57,415 nt of DNA from Candidatus Bathyarchaeota archaeon (GTDB taxonomy: Archaea; Thermoproteota; Bathyarchaeia; 40CM-2-53-6): the NCBI GenBank assembly GCA_005882895.1, contig VBBD01000008.1, positions 1-57,415 on the forward strand, written 5' to 3'. The notes beneath the pieces were generated by a model. That model was not told the origin of the DNA, did not search any database, and saw only the letters and a program-made list of their open reading frames with translations. Both the position numbers and the translations under genes were made by a program. This document shows positions 18,060 to 26,871 of the stretch, piece by piece. The stretch's first letter is position 1; each line of letters opens with the position of its first letter.

Positions 18060-18581
18060 CTACTCCTCCCCTATCGGTTTGAAGTAGCGGATGTCTGTGA
18101 TTGCGCCTTGCCGCTCGCTCGATGATTTCCATACCCCCCTAACTCTCATACCTACTTTGATCTTTGAAGGCTCAACTTCTCCAAGGTTGTGGAGGATTCC
18201 CATTCCAAGAGTGGCGCCATCGAGATCGACAACTGCGACGAGTATGGGTATTTTCAGTCGTCGGGCGTCTGTGCCCACGTGCGATATCGAGTAGGTGTTG
18301 ATAGTCCCTGTGTCCTTGATTTGGACCCATTCATCGGTGGGCCGGAAGCATCGCTCGCAGTACATTCTCGGTGGTACAAGAATCCGTTCGCAATTCATGC
18401 ACTTCCTCGCAATAATCCTTCCCTCTTTCAGCTCGGCCAAGAACCGGCTGATCGCGACCCCCGCAGCCCAGCTGTACTTAGGCTCAAACTTGTAAACGAC
18501 ATCGAGATATTTTCCCTCCTTCATGTCCTCTGGCGTAATTTCGTGGCCTGGATAGCTTGTGATCTTCTGGGACAATTCCAT
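18060..18581 (-). CDS. DUF35 (zinc ribbon + OB-fold) thiolase partner
   Basis: A 173-residue protein with an N-terminal helix (residues 1-50), a zinc ribbon CMNC...CERC at about 60-78 and an OB-fold to the end. It is the standard-size partner of thiolase-fold proteins and is expected to bind the CoA substrate in a complex with the thiolase-like protein encoded 10 nt upstream. Two different DUF35 genes next to two thiolase-fold genes suggest a mixed heteromeric complex. The start is ATG at 18581. Confidence 0.87.
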   Translation of the reverse strand: MELSQKITSYPGHEITPEDMKEGKYLDVVYKFEPKYSWAAGVAISRFLAELKEGRIIARKCMNCERILVPPRMYCERCFRPTDEWVQIKDTGTINTYSISHVGTDARRLKIPILVAVVDLDGATLGMGILHNLGEVEPSKIKVGMRVRGVWKSSSERQGAITDIRYFKPIGEE

Positions 18582-18590
18582 CCTCCTCCT

Positions 18591-19751
18591 CTAGGACCTC
18601 ATTACCGCGACCGTTCCAACCTGCATCAAGTCGCCCCAGGCCTGAGCGAGACCTGTCCGGGCATCCTTCTTCACCTGTCTCTTGCCCGCTTCTCCCCTAA
18701 GCTGCCAGAAGACCTCGCAGATCTTCATCATACCCGCAGCCGCAATAGGATTACCAACGCCCAACAGTCCGCCCGAGGGACAGACCGGCAGATCACCATC
18801 TCGCTGCGTCACACCATCAACAGCCATTTTGGGAGCTTCTCCCTTGCCGGCTAGCTGCAGCCCTTCCATGTGATGAAGTTCTTTGTAGTCGAATGGGTCG
18901 TAGACTTCTGCGATATCGATCTCTTTCCTCGGCTTCTTGATCCGGGCCATCTTGTAGGCCATCCATGCCGCCTTCTCAACATATTCCGGATAGGCCAAGT
19001 CACGGTTCGTCCAGTGTGTTGTATCAAGGGTCCAGCCCACGCCGTCAAGCCAGACAGGCTGGTCTGTTAGTTTCTTCGCAACCTTCTCGGAAGCAAGTAC
19101 TACCGCTGCAGCACCGTCGCTAGGAGGACTCACGTCCAATCGTTTGACCGGCCAGCAGATGGGCTCGGAGTTCATGACATCGTCGACAGTTATCTTGGCG
19201 CCGAGCTGTGCGCAAGGATGATCGACAGCGTTTCCCTTGTTCTTCACTGCGACACTTGCGATCTCCTCCTCCGTGATTCCGTACTTGTGCATGTATCGTC
19301 TCATCTCCAACGAGAAGATCCACAACAACGTCGTGCCGAGAGGCCTCTCCAAGATCTGATCGAATATACTCCAGAACGCATACTGAGGATGAGGGTGCAA
19401 AGGCGACATTTTCTCTTCGGCAACGCAGAGGCAAGTATCGTACATTCCCGAGGCAACGTTCCACCATCCACCGATAGGCGTGAAGACTCCCGTTCCGCCC
19501 CCGACATAGACTCGCTGGTTGGGCTTGCCTATCCCACCCATCCCATCCAGCAGGTACTCTCCTTTCATGTGCACGCCATCAAATGCGTCAGGTGCTGAGC
19601 CAGATACCACTGATTGGATGTCTTTCAGTTCAAGCCCAGCAGAGTCGAGGGCCATTCTTGTTGCTTCGAAGGACAGCTCTTTCGGGCTCTCTAGCATTCG
19701 GCGTCGGAATAGTGTCATACCTGCGCCGACTATTGCTACTCGATTCTTCAT
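18591..19751 (-). CDS. Thiolase-fold protein lacking catalytic Cys and His (subunit A)
   Basis: A 386-residue member of the thiolase superfamily (SCP-x/acetyl-CoA acetyltransferase-like archaeal group) by overall alignment: start RVAIVGAGMTLFRR, VASGMYDTCLCVAEEKMS, and the end block GGLLGVGNPIAAAG. Where active thiolases have ACASG this protein has GGGTG (Cys to Gly). The GHP motif is GNP, and the N/HEAF-type motif reads EVYDPFDYKEL with Tyr. It therefore cannot do ordinary Claisen chemistry by the known mechanism. Cys-less thiolase-fold proteins such as Ltp2 act as retro-aldolases with DUF35 partners, a reasonable model here. The ATG lies 13 nt after the upstream thiolase stop. Confidence 0.8.
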   Translation of the reverse strand: MKNRVAIVGAGMTLFRRRMLESPKELSFEATRMALDSAGLELKDIQSVVSGSAPDAFDGVHMKGEYLLDGMGGIGKPNQRVYVGGGTGVFTPIGGWWNVASGMYDTCLCVAEEKMSPLHPHPQYAFWSIFDQILERPLGTTLLWIFSLEMRRYMHKYGITEEEIASVAVKNKGNAVDHPCAQLGAKITVDDVMNSEPICWPVKRLDVSPPSDGAAAVVLASEKVAKKLTDQPVWLDGVGWTLDTTHWTNRDLAYPEYVEKAAWMAYKMARIKKPRKEIDIAEVYDPFDYKELHHMEGLQLAGKGEAPKMAVDGVTQRDGDLPVCPSGGLLGVGNPIAAAGMMKICEVFWQLRGEAGKRQVKKDARTGLAQAWGDLMQVGTVAVMRS

Positions 19752-19764
19752 TCCTAGATTCCTC

Positions 19765-20916
19765 CTAGTTTCCCAACACGGCTACGGCTCCAGTGGCAGT
19801 TGGTATTCCTCTCCAGCTCTGGACAACAGCCTTCTTTGCTCTTGGAATCTGCAGGCGTCCCGCTTGCCCTCGGAGTTGTAGAACAGCTTCGAGCATTTTG
19901 TGAAGACCAGTCGCCTCTAAGAGGTGCCCCACTCCGAGGGAGCCGCCCGACGCGTTTACAGGCAATCGACCGTCTCTGTCGAAGGTGCCTGACTCGACCA
20001 TTTTGCCCGCTTTACCCTTAGCGGCAAGTTTGAGGGCTTCGAGGCTCTGAAGTTCCTTGTAGGAATAGGTATCATCCACCTCTGCGAGGTCAAAGTAGGT
20101 CGCGGGGTTCTGTACGCCGGCCATCTTGTACGCGCGAGCTGCTGACTGTTCCGCGTACGTGGCCTTCGCCATGTCTCGATCCTCTATCCAGGGCGTATCA
20201 GAACTCCAGCCGACGCCGTTTATCCAGACAGCATCGTCGCTGAGTTTCTTAGCCTTCGCTGCCGAGGCAAGCACGAAAACAATGCTTCCGTCGATAGTCT
20301 TGCTCGATTCCAGTTCGGTGAGTGGTGAAGATGCAACTTTCGAGTTGAGCACCGCGTCCTTGTCCAAGTTTGCTCCGTGGACTCCGCGAGGGTTCAGGAG
20401 TGCGTTTTTCTTGTTCTTGACGGCAACCTGCGCGCAGTGGTCTCTCTTTGTCGAAGTCTCTTTCAGGTAACGGGTCATTTCGAGCCCGGCCACGAATCTC
20501 GGGTCCGCGTTAACATGGTGATCATAGATCGGGTCGAGAGCGAAGCTTGAGATCTCGTCAGGGTTTAGAACATCTGAGATCTTGCTGTGAGACTCTACAA
20601 CCGCTACATCTGCTATTCCTGACATTATGTGCATACAAGCTGTTGCTAGTCCCACGATTCCGTCGGATGATATGGTGCACAATGGCTTGAGGACAGCCCC
20701 GAGCTGGTCGGGCATGTACTCGTCAGTTATGCTAATTCCTTCCCAGAAGTCCTCGGTGCAACAAATGAAGCTCTGAACGTCTTTTCGAGGGTCTACCCCA
20801 GCATCCTCGTAGGCACGACTCGCAGCTTCAAACATTAGTTCCCGGGTTGAAAGACCGGGGGTCATCGAGTCGAAGCCCGAATATCCGACGCCCACTATCG
20901 CGATTCGCAGAGGCAA
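19765..20916 (-). CDS. Thiolase-fold protein lacking catalytic Cys (subunit B)
   Basis: About 383 residues from the TTG at 20916; this start puts LRIAIVGVGYSGF at the N-terminus and a TATA box 35-44 nt upstream. A longer in-frame reading extends to 21171 but runs into the neighbouring gene and is unlikely. The nucleophile block reads TISSDG (Cys to Ser), the HEAF region reads EVDDTYSYKEL, and the last block retains one histidine in GGSLGVGHLLEATG. It is thus a second, different degenerate thiolase fold, probably forming a heteromer with the next gene and the two DUF35 proteins. First gene of the operon. Confidence 0.8.
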   Translation of the reverse strand: MPLRIAIVGVGYSGFDSMTPGLSTRELMFEAASRAYEDAGVDPRKDVQSFICCTEDFWEGISITDEYMPDQLGAVLKPLCTISSDGIVGLATACMHIMSGIADVAVVESHSKISDVLNPDEISSFALDPIYDHHVNADPRFVAGLEMTRYLKETSTKRDHCAQVAVKNKKNALLNPRGVHGANLDKDAVLNSKVASSPLTELESSKTIDGSIVFVLASAAKAKKLSDDAVWINGVGWSSDTPWIEDRDMAKATYAEQSAARAYKMAGVQNPATYFDLAEVDDTYSYKELQSLEALKLAAKGKAGKMVESGTFDRDGRLPVNASGGSLGVGHLLEATGLHKMLEAVLQLRGQAGRLQIPRAKKAVVQSWRGIPTATGAVAVLGN

Positions 20917-20948
20917 TAATCTATCGGAAGCGACGGCGTTAGCGTGTT

Positions 20949-20960
20949 TACTATAAGACT
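20949..20960 (-). promoter_or_regulatory. TATA box of the thiolase/DUF35 operon
   Basis: The minus strand reads AGTCTTATAGTA, with the TATA core about 35-40 nt before the TTG at 20916. It supports that TTG as the true start and indicates a short leader. Confidence 0.55.
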
Positions 20961-20977
20961 TCCGCGAAAACGAATGC

Positions 20978-22609
20978 TCACTGCGGTGGTGGAGGCGGGG
21001 CCGATGACGAGGCGGGCAATTGCGGTGGGGGCGGAGGTTGTGGAGACCTAGCTCTAGGGGTTCCACACGTAGTGCAGAAGAATTCTGCCGGACCAAGAAG
21101 TTTTCCACACACTCCACAGTAGGCTGCAGGGATGGTAACGGGAAACGGCGGGGTAATTGATAGGGCTGCATGGCGAGCTTGTTCTCTCCTCAAAGCCATG
21201 ACGACGACTGCGATGGCGACTGCGATTGGTGGCATGATTACTGTGAGAAGTTCTGCGATACTGAAAACAGGGATCGAGAGGTTTACAGGTCCTACCACGC
21301 TCGTCTTGAAAACGGACTGCACCCCATAAGGCACTGTAACGCGAAGGCTGTAGTTGCCGGGCGGTAGCTGTGCGAGAGTTGCATTTCCTTCCGAGTCTGT
21401 CTTTAGAGTCTCATTGGTCGAGTCGGGAAGGAAGGTGAGAACAGTGGCCCCCGTGACCGGAAGAGAGTAGAACCGACCGACCACACGGACAGGAATTGAG
21501 AAGACATTTCCCTGAATTGTCTTGCTTGATGCCAAGCTAGAAACAAGGGAATCATTCACGACGTTGACGCCGTGCCAGTACGCATAGTTGATCTTGTAGG
21601 TGTTGGATCGAGTGATATTTTGCGACTGGTAACTGGTATAGTAAAGGACGTTGCCGTTGCTTTGGTCCTGTAGCGAAATCCAATCAGGTGTGAAAGGATT
21701 TCCACTATGGTCAATGAAGTTGAAAGTAAGCTGGGTGGGAAGCAGAACGGATGCTGGCCAAAGGGTTGTGGAAGAGGCCAGTTGACGAATGTTGCTTCCC
21801 GCGAGGAAATCGTCGTCGTGCCCTTCCACTTCCCAAACGCCATACAAGTTAGGCAAGCCTGTCTGGCTACTGTAACCGTAGCAACAGTGGCTTACCCCCG
21901 TTAGCATTTGGTGCCATGGACCAGCCTGACGTATTTCTAGATCTCTGAACTCGGCAGGGCCAATTATGTCCTTGTTATCCACGGCTTGGGCTACTTCTGC
22001 AATCCCTGCAGGTGCATATTTGCTGCCTGAGCTTGTTGCTCCGGCCCCGAGGTAGCTCGGATCGCCAGGAGGTGGTGACCTTCCGAGGAGTTGGCCGTCC
22101 ATGTAGAAAGCCCACACCCCATTTCCAACGTGAACCATCGAATAAGTGTGCCAAGAACCGATTGGCCCCGCTGAACCTTCTGGTCCAATGGTGGGTGGAC
22201 AATTGCAACTCGGTGTATAGAACGTCTCGAAGAACCAGGCGCAACAATATGTTTGGCCAGAGGTGCTTAGCCCGTTGAGATACCCTACTTGGACGAAACC
22301 GCCGGTCGAGAGGGAAGTTCCCACCCAGTACGAGTGAGCGTCATTCCGGACCTGATCATATACGGTGCGGATGGTGATGTTTGCGCTGTCAACACTGTAG
22401 CTGTTGCTATCACCGATAGCGCCGATCTGGAACCAATAATAGCCTCCAAGAGCGTAGGTTGTTTCAAGCGGACCCTGCCTGATTGGTTGTGGAATGAGGC
22501 CTGGATTGGAGTTGACCGTCAGAGGGTTATGATCTAGAACAATCGCTGACTGAAGGCTCACTATGACGCCTATGACGACTAAGGCGACCCTGAGAGCCTG
22601 TGTCTTCAC
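20978..22609 (-). CDS. Secreted/membrane-anchored LamG-like protein with carboxypeptidase-regulatory-like domain and cytoplasmic zinc ribbon
   Basis: A 543-residue protein. It has an N-terminal signal segment (residues 1-25) and a concanavalin/LamG-like region of about 50-240 with several Cys (CCAWFF, CNCPP). A peptide-linker beta domain around 365-430 has the carboxypeptidase-regulatory pattern (GATVLTFLP...GNATLAQLPPGNYSLRV), and one membrane segment lies near 440-465. A zinc ribbon CGVCGKLLGP...CTTCG and a proline-rich tail of ~25 residues end the protein inside the cell. It probably binds a surface glycan or polymer; the ligand is unknown. The start is near ATG 22609, with no clear SD. 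Confidence 0.7.
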   Translation of the reverse strand: MKTQALRVALVVIGVIVSLQSAIVLDHNPLTVNSNPGLIPQPIRQGPLETTYALGGYYWFQIGAIGDSNSYSVDSANITIRTVYDQVRNDAHSYWVGTSLSTGGFVQVGYLNGLSTSGQTYCCAWFFETFYTPSCNCPPTIGPEGSAGPIGSWHTYSMVHVGNGVWAFYMDGQLLGRSPPPGDPSYLGAGATSSGSKYAPAGIAEVAQAVDNKDIIGPAEFRDLEIRQAGPWHQMLTGVSHCCYGYSSQTGLPNLYGVWEVEGHDDDFLAGSNIRQLASSTTLWPASVLLPTQLTFNFIDHSGNPFTPDWISLQDQSNGNVLYYTSYQSQNITRSNTYKINYAYWHGVNVVNDSLVSSLASSKTIQGNVFSIPVRVVGRFYSLPVTGATVLTFLPDSTNETLKTDSEGNATLAQLPPGNYSLRVTVPYGVQSVFKTSVVGPVNLSIPVFSIAELLTVIMPPIAVAIAVVVMALRREQARHAALSITPPFPVTIPAAYCGVCGKLLGPAEFFCTTCGTPRARSPQPPPPPQLPASSSAPPPPPQ

Positions 22610-22707
22610 TGCTCCCCCTCCATTACCTGTTGAGCTAGAGGCGTTCCGATTTTAGGAGTATGGAACTCTCCTTTGCTGCCCTCAATCAAGATTTGGTTCT
22701 TGGCTAA

Positions 22708-22717
22708 GGTATAAACC
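22708..22717 (+). promoter_or_regulatory. TATA box of the acyl-CoA dehydrogenase gene
   Basis: GGTATAAACC lies about 40 nt before the GTG start at 22756, a textbook archaeal TATA sequence. The leader would be ~10-15 nt. Confidence 0.65.
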
Positions 22718-22755
22718 GGAGCTTCCAAAAAAGGAGTTTCCTAGAGGTCAGTCCT

Positions 22756-23919
22756 GTGGGTTTCTTCGGGAACGAGCAGAAAGAACTCATTCAGATGATC
22801 TATGGGTCCGGCTCCGAGGACCATCTTCTCCTCCTAGACTCCCTCGGGGATTTTATCGAGAAAGAGATCGAGCCCACCGCGCGAGAGATCGATGTGAACG
22901 CTCAGTTTCCACGCGAGAACATTACTAAAATGTTCGAGCAGGGCTTCACAAGTATGGGTTTTCCCAAAGAATACGGAGGCCTTGAGCTTCCCTGGCCTGT
23001 CTACGTCGCGGCGATGGAAATGGTCGGCAAGGCTTGTGCCAGCACTGCACTCTCGCTTGCGATTCATGGAACCTGTTGCGAAGGAGTACGTCTGTTCAGT
23101 AATCCAGAACAGAAGAAGCAGTTCCTTCCCGGAATGATCAACGGAAAGACCTTCGCTGCGTTTTCTCTAACTGAGCCCGGCGCAGGATCAGATGCACGAA
23201 ACATGCAAACCCAGGCCCGAATGGAAGGCAATGAATGGATAGTTAATGGAACGAAGATGTTCACTACAAACGGCGGCTACTGCGACCTGTATTTTCTCTT
23301 CGCCAAGACAGCTAAGGGTCCTTCCGCATTTCTGGTGGACTCGAAGAAAGCAAAGTCGAGCAAAGACATCGAGAAGCTTGGCGTGAGAGGATCAGTGACC
23401 TCTGAGGTGGTGTTCGAAAACGCAAAGGTTCCGAAAGAGAACCTTGTGGGAACAGAGGGAGAAGGTTTCGAGTACGCTAAGAGAATGCTCTGGGGTGGCC
23501 GGGTGACCATTGGAGCCCTGACAACCGGAATTGCCCAAGCGGCCTTCGAAAAGGCAGTGAAGTACAGCAAAGAGAGGATTGCGTTTGGAAAGACGATATC
23601 TGAGTTCGAGATGACTCAGGCTAAGCTCGCGGATATGTTGACGATGATTAACGCGTCACGCATGATGGTTTATCGTGCGGCGCACCTGAAGGGTCAGGGA
23701 AAATCGTTCGAGTCAGAAGCCGCGCAGGGCAAGCTACTCTCGACGGAGAGCGCACTCAAGGTTTGCGACGAGGCGATTCAGATCTTCGGAGGCTACGGGT
23801 ACGCGGACGAATTTGATGTTCACCGTCACTGGCGAGACGCGAGACTGATGACTGTGGGCGAGGGGACCTCGGAGATCATGAGGCTAATCATCTCAAAGAG
23901 CATACTCCACCCTTCGTAA
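22756..23919 (+). CDS. Acyl-CoA dehydrogenase
   Basis: FAD enzyme that puts a trans-2 double bond into acyl-CoA, the first step of beta-oxidation or of branched-chain acyl-CoA breakdown. It has 387 residues, the usual ACAD length. Visible are FSLTEPGAGSDA (FAD/substrate loop), KMFTTNGGYCDLY, IAFGKTISEFEMTQAKLADM and the C-terminal IFGGYGYADEFDVHRHWRDAR with MTVGEGTSEIMR, whose Glu (about 369) is at the catalytic base position of short-chain ACADs. The start is GTG at 22756 after a strong TATA box. Electrons would go to ETF, not present in this window. Chain length cannot be told from sequence alone. Confidence 0.93.
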   Translation: MGFFGNEQKELIQMIYGSGSEDHLLLLDSLGDFIEKEIEPTAREIDVNAQFPRENITKMFEQGFTSMGFPKEYGGLELPWPVYVAAMEMVGKACASTALSLAIHGTCCEGVRLFSNPEQKKQFLPGMINGKTFAAFSLTEPGAGSDARNMQTQARMEGNEWIVNGTKMFTTNGGYCDLYFLFAKTAKGPSAFLVDSKKAKSSKDIEKLGVRGSVTSEVVFENAKVPKENLVGTEGEGFEYAKRMLWGGRVTIGALTTGIAQAAFEKAVKYSKERIAFGKTISEFEMTQAKLADMLTMINASRMMVYRAAHLKGQGKSFESEAAQGKLLSTESALKVCDEAIQIFGGYGYADEFDVHRHWRDARLMTVGEGTSEIMRLIISKSILHPS

Positions 23920-23921
23920 GG

Positions 23922-24425
23922 TCAGAGCTCCTTCTGGTAGAGGCTAGCTTTCCAACCGGGCATTTCAGTATCTCTAACGTGGACGAATCCGGCTTTCTCG
24001 TAGTAGTCACGGATCGTCTTGTTGCTGGCGGGGCAGTCGAGACGCAAGTATCTCTTGCCTTCCGCTCTGGCCTTGGCCTCAGCCCATTGGAGCATTCGAA
24101 GTCCGAGGCGTTTTCCACCGTGGGAGCGCTTGATGGCGAGCTTGTGGACATACCCGCTGTCTGGTGGGAGATCGCCCCAGAACTTATTATCGCTCCACTG
24201 AAGAGTGATGGTCCCGACGGTCCCTTCTACGTCCTTCACGACGTAGACATGGCCACGCTCAATATTGTTCTTGATGGTTTCGCGGAAAGTAGGGCTCGGC
24301 CGCCACCGAGTCTCAAGCCCCTTCGAGGATAACCATCGAGAGGCTTCCTCGAGAATTTCCAGAACACTATCAAGATCGCCTTGTTGCGCTCGGATTATCC
24401 TGAGGTCGGACCCGAGGTTGACCAA
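23922..24425 (-). CDS. GNAT family N-acetyltransferase
   Basis: A 167-residue GNAT-fold enzyme. The substrate-side helices DLDSVLEILEEASRWLSSKG (about 17-36) and the acetyl-CoA loop KRSHGGKRLGLRML are clear, as is the closing IRDYYEKAGFVHV. It transfers an acetyl group to an amine; the substrate is unknown. The start is TTG at 24425. The stop lies 2 nt from the stop of the convergent acyl-CoA dehydrogenase gene. Confidence 0.88.
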   Translation of the reverse strand: MVNLGSDLRIIRAQQGDLDSVLEILEEASRWLSSKGLETRWRPSPTFRETIKNNIERGHVYVVKDVEGTVGTITLQWSDNKFWGDLPPDSGYVHKLAIKRSHGGKRLGLRMLQWAEAKARAEGKRYLRLDCPASNKTIRDYYEKAGFVHVRDTEMPGWKASLYQKEL

Positions 24426-24568
24426 ACAGTTGGCCTTGGCTTCAAGTCTTGTCTTCGTAAGATTTGGACATTACCAGCACTTCGCCTCGCTCAAGAAGCA
24501 TCTTCCTGGGACCCGTGCTTAGAGAGACTGGACTTGTGTTACCGGATTTCCATCGTCAGGGTTAGACA

Positions 24569-24964
24569 GTGGCTATCATCAGCCCAGCCAATGGCCCTAG
24601 CGACCCAACCATGAAAGCCAAGCACAAAGCCAAGGCGAAGACAAAATCGAAACCTAAGACAAGAGCCAAACCCAAGACGAGCCGAACAACTCGGACAAGC
24701 GCGGCCACGACACCGACCTCGATTACAACGCCAAACCTGAGCCCCGATTTCAAAACCTGTGAAGAGATCGAAGTGGGAGATATCGGCGGCTTCGGAATCA
24801 CTAGCGAGGAACGAATGGAACGGGAGACCCGTTGCACCCAACGTGCAACACAATTCTGCACCAGCTGCGCCAAGAACCTATGCAATACTCATTTCGACCT
24901 ACTTCACAAAGACCATGACAATCCCATTCGCCACGATTCCGGGCCGAGCCCAGTTCAAATGTAG
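24569..24964 (+). CDS. Lys/Thr-rich protein with B-box-like zinc finger
   Basis: About 131 residues from the GTG at 24569; an ATG at 24611 is an alternative. The N-terminal ~60 residues are a run of Lys, Ala, Thr and Pro (repeats such as AKTKSKPKT) and are histone-tail-like. The C-terminal half has Cys/His spaced as C-x7-C-x2-C-x4-C-x2-H with two further His, which resembles the zinc-binding B-box or AN1-type fold (CTQRATQFCTSCAKNLCNTHF). Such folds are uncommon in archaea. Function unknown; nucleic-acid or protein binding is a guess. A strong hairpin and T-run follow the stop. Confidence 0.6.
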   Translation: MAIISPANGPSDPTMKAKHKAKAKTKSKPKTRAKPKTSRTTRTSAATTPTSITTPNLSPDFKTCEEIEVGDIGGFGITSEERMERETRCTQRATQFCTSCAKNLCNTHFDLLHKDHDNPIRHDSGPSPVQM

Positions 24965-24971
24965 ACGACTC

Positions 24972-25003
24972 GTGGGACACCTCGTCCCACCTTCTCCTTT
25001 TTT
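24972..25003 (+). terminator. Hairpin plus T-run after the B-box-like gene
   Basis: GTGGGAC-ACCTC-GTCCCAC forms a perfect seven-base-pair stem 8 nt after the stop codon, followed by a pyrimidine stretch ending in TTTTTT (24998-25003). Archaeal termination mostly relies on the T-run; the hairpin may add stability. Confidence 0.6.
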
Positions 25004-25318
25004 CGCGACCTTAACTTGCACCTTCATGTTTCAAGCTAAATCAGGGAAATAAAGCGTGGATTCTCCCCGAGTCTCCTTTGTTAGGGCTAGAATCGCTTGA
25101 ACAACCCTGTTTTCCAGTTTGTTTGCCGCGTCCTTCCGATATAGGCGGAATATAGCTTCGATCAGCAAAGAGGGTTTGTTTCAGCCGAATATTGGGTGAG
25201 CCTTGAGCGTGCGGATTGTTTTCGACGCCTTTTTGGGAACGGAAGCTTATTACTCCGTCCGACCAACCGGCCTTCAACCATTACCTACATTTCATGAGCA
25301 AGAGTTGGAAACCAGCCG
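25004..25318. other. Intergenic region without a recognisable gene
   Basis: About 315 nt between the terminator and the TrkA-type gene. It contains no convincing reading frame. A weak TATA-like GCTTATTAC occurs near 25245, ~70 nt before the next start. A short overlapping ATG at 25294 is out of frame with the TrkA-type protein. I see no repeat relation to the 220 nt family. Confidence 0.4.
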
Positions 25319-25990
25319 ATGAGAACACTTATCGTTGGAGCGGGACGAATCGGAATGCACCTCATCGGATACCTATCCTCGAGCGATGAGAACCAGCTTA
25401 CGGTTATCGAGAAGAAGGGAGAACGATGCAAGGATGTCTCCGACAAGTACGACGCTATCATACTAAACGAAGACGGGTCCAAGCTAGATATTCTGAAGAA
25501 AGCTGATGCGTCTCAGGCCGACCTGTTGCTCGCCGCCACCGACGACGACCGGGTAAACCTCGTCACTACGAGAGCTGCAAAGAAGGAGTTCGGCATTCCC
25601 AGGGTTATTGCCGTTGCGAACAGCCCCAAGAACAAGACACGGCTTATGCAAGCAGGGGCCGATGTCGTAATCTGCCCTGTTGACCTAGCCCTTCGCGACT
25701 TTGAGAACGTCCTCTCGAAAGACCATTCTATTACGCTCATGTATCGGTCTGCCGAGAACTTGCGAGTGGCAGAAGCTATTATCCCTTTGAATGCGTCGCT
25801 CATAGGCAAGAAAATTCACGAGATACAGTTGCCCGAGAAATGCAGGGTTGGTCTCGTCTGCCGGGACAACGGTTTCGTCTTCCCCGAAGCAGAGCTTGAG
25901 TTGAAATCAGGCGACAAGGTCTTGCTTCTAGGAGACGCGCCATCGGTGGCACGAACCGTGGAGCTCTTAAGATCGAGTGAATCAGCTTAG
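25319..25990 (+). CDS. TrkA-N/TrkA-C potassium uptake regulator
   Basis: A 223-residue RCK protein. Residues 1-120 form the Rossmann NAD-binding half with GAGRIGMHL (about 8-16) and an acidic Glu at the end of the second strand (VIEKKG). Residues ~140-220 form the TrkA-C ligand-binding half (AIIPLNASLIGKKIHE, and GDKVLLLGD at the end). It gates a K+ channel or transporter in response to nucleotides. No Trk/Ktr membrane subunit is adjacent; instead an MscS-like channel follows 32 nt later and an APC permease after that, suggesting an ion/osmolyte response cluster. Confidence 0.9.
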   Translation: MRTLIVGAGRIGMHLIGYLSSSDENQLTVIEKKGERCKDVSDKYDAIILNEDGSKLDILKKADASQADLLLAATDDDRVNLVTTRAAKKEFGIPRVIAVANSPKNKTRLMQAGADVVICPVDLALRDFENVLSKDHSITLMYRSAENLRVAEAIIPLNASLIGKKIHEIQLPEKCRVGLVCRDNGFVFPEAELELKSGDKVLLLGDAPSVARTVELLRSSESA

Positions 25991-26022
25991 CTCGTTCATA
26001 ACGAAGGTCTTGCCGGGCTACT

Positions 26023-26790
26023 ATGGCTATTCCAACAATCTACGACCTTTTGACGAGCAGCTTCGCCATCAGCCTCCTCCAGGTGGTCGTGACCCTTCTC
26101 ATCACCTTCCTGGTCGTCCGTTTTTACCGGATTATCATACAGAGAGCCGCGGGATCGGTTCCTTCCGGGCTAGTAGCCAGCCTTCAACAGATTGGGTCTT
26201 GGGCGATCTGGATCCTGGGAATAATCATCGTCCTCAGCCAGCTCGCTGTAGCGATCAACGTGCTCCTCCTCATACTGTTCCTTGGAGGTGTGGCGATAAT
26301 CGTCGCGTACAGGAATATTCTCACTGACATGGCCGCGTCCCAGTTCATCTCCACCTACCAATCCTTCAAAGTTGGAGAGTGGATAGCGGTTCAGGACTAC
26401 TATGGAAGAGTCATTGAGAGAAACCTGATACAGACGAAGATCCTGACTTCAGACAATGAGATCGTTATTGTCCCGAATTCTACTTTGTTAAAGAGGTCGG
26501 TTGTAAACAGGAGCCGGTCAGGTGGCTTGCGGGTCCAGATCCCCGTGACCGTCGAGAGCAAGTTTGACCTGAAAAACGTGGAGAAGAACCTGCTGGAAAT
26601 TGGCGAGGAGATGAAGACCGACCTTGTGCCCGACGCTCCTCCCCAAGTAAGGGTCACGCAGGTGACATCCCAGCAAGCCCACCTCGTCCTCATGCTCCGG
26701 ATAACCAACCCTGCCAAGCGGGACCAGCTCATCTCAGATGTTCAAGAGAAGTTCTACGAACTCCTTCCTGAGCTCGACGCTCGAAAGTAG
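26023..26790 (+). CDS. MscS-family mechanosensitive ion channel
   Basis: A 255-residue protein. Membrane helices are at about 10-35 and 50-70, then the pore-lining helix (about 75-100, INVLLLILFLGGVAIIVAYRNIL). The conserved beta-domain follows (FKVGEWIAVQDYYGRVIERNLIQTKI, about residues 112-137), then VPNSTLLKRSVVNRSRSGG and the alpha/beta C-terminus. It opens under membrane tension to release solutes. It is 32 nt after the TrkA-type gene, so probably cotranscribed. The start is ATG at 26023. Confidence 0.9.
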   Translation: MAIPTIYDLLTSSFAISLLQVVVTLLITFLVVRFYRIIIQRAAGSVPSGLVASLQQIGSWAIWILGIIIVLSQLAVAINVLLLILFLGGVAIIVAYRNILTDMAASQFISTYQSFKVGEWIAVQDYYGRVIERNLIQTKILTSDNEIVIVPNSTLLKRSVVNRSRSGGLRVQIPVTVESKFDLKNVEKNLLEIGEEMKTDLVPDAPPQVRVTQVTSQQAHLVLMLRITNPAKRDQLISDVQEKFYELLPELDARK

Positions 26791-26871
26791 CCCTGGAACG
26801 TCAAGCCATATTAGCGCGGGGATTCGGGAACCCGTTTCTACAACTCACGAAATCGTAGAGGAAACTCTTCC

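Noticed and set aside
20917-21171. N-terminal extension of the second thiolase-fold protein.
   Set aside because: The extra residues overlap the neighbouring secreted-protein gene, are His/Arg/Pro-rich and cross the TATA box at 20949; the TTG at 20916 gives the family-like N-terminus.
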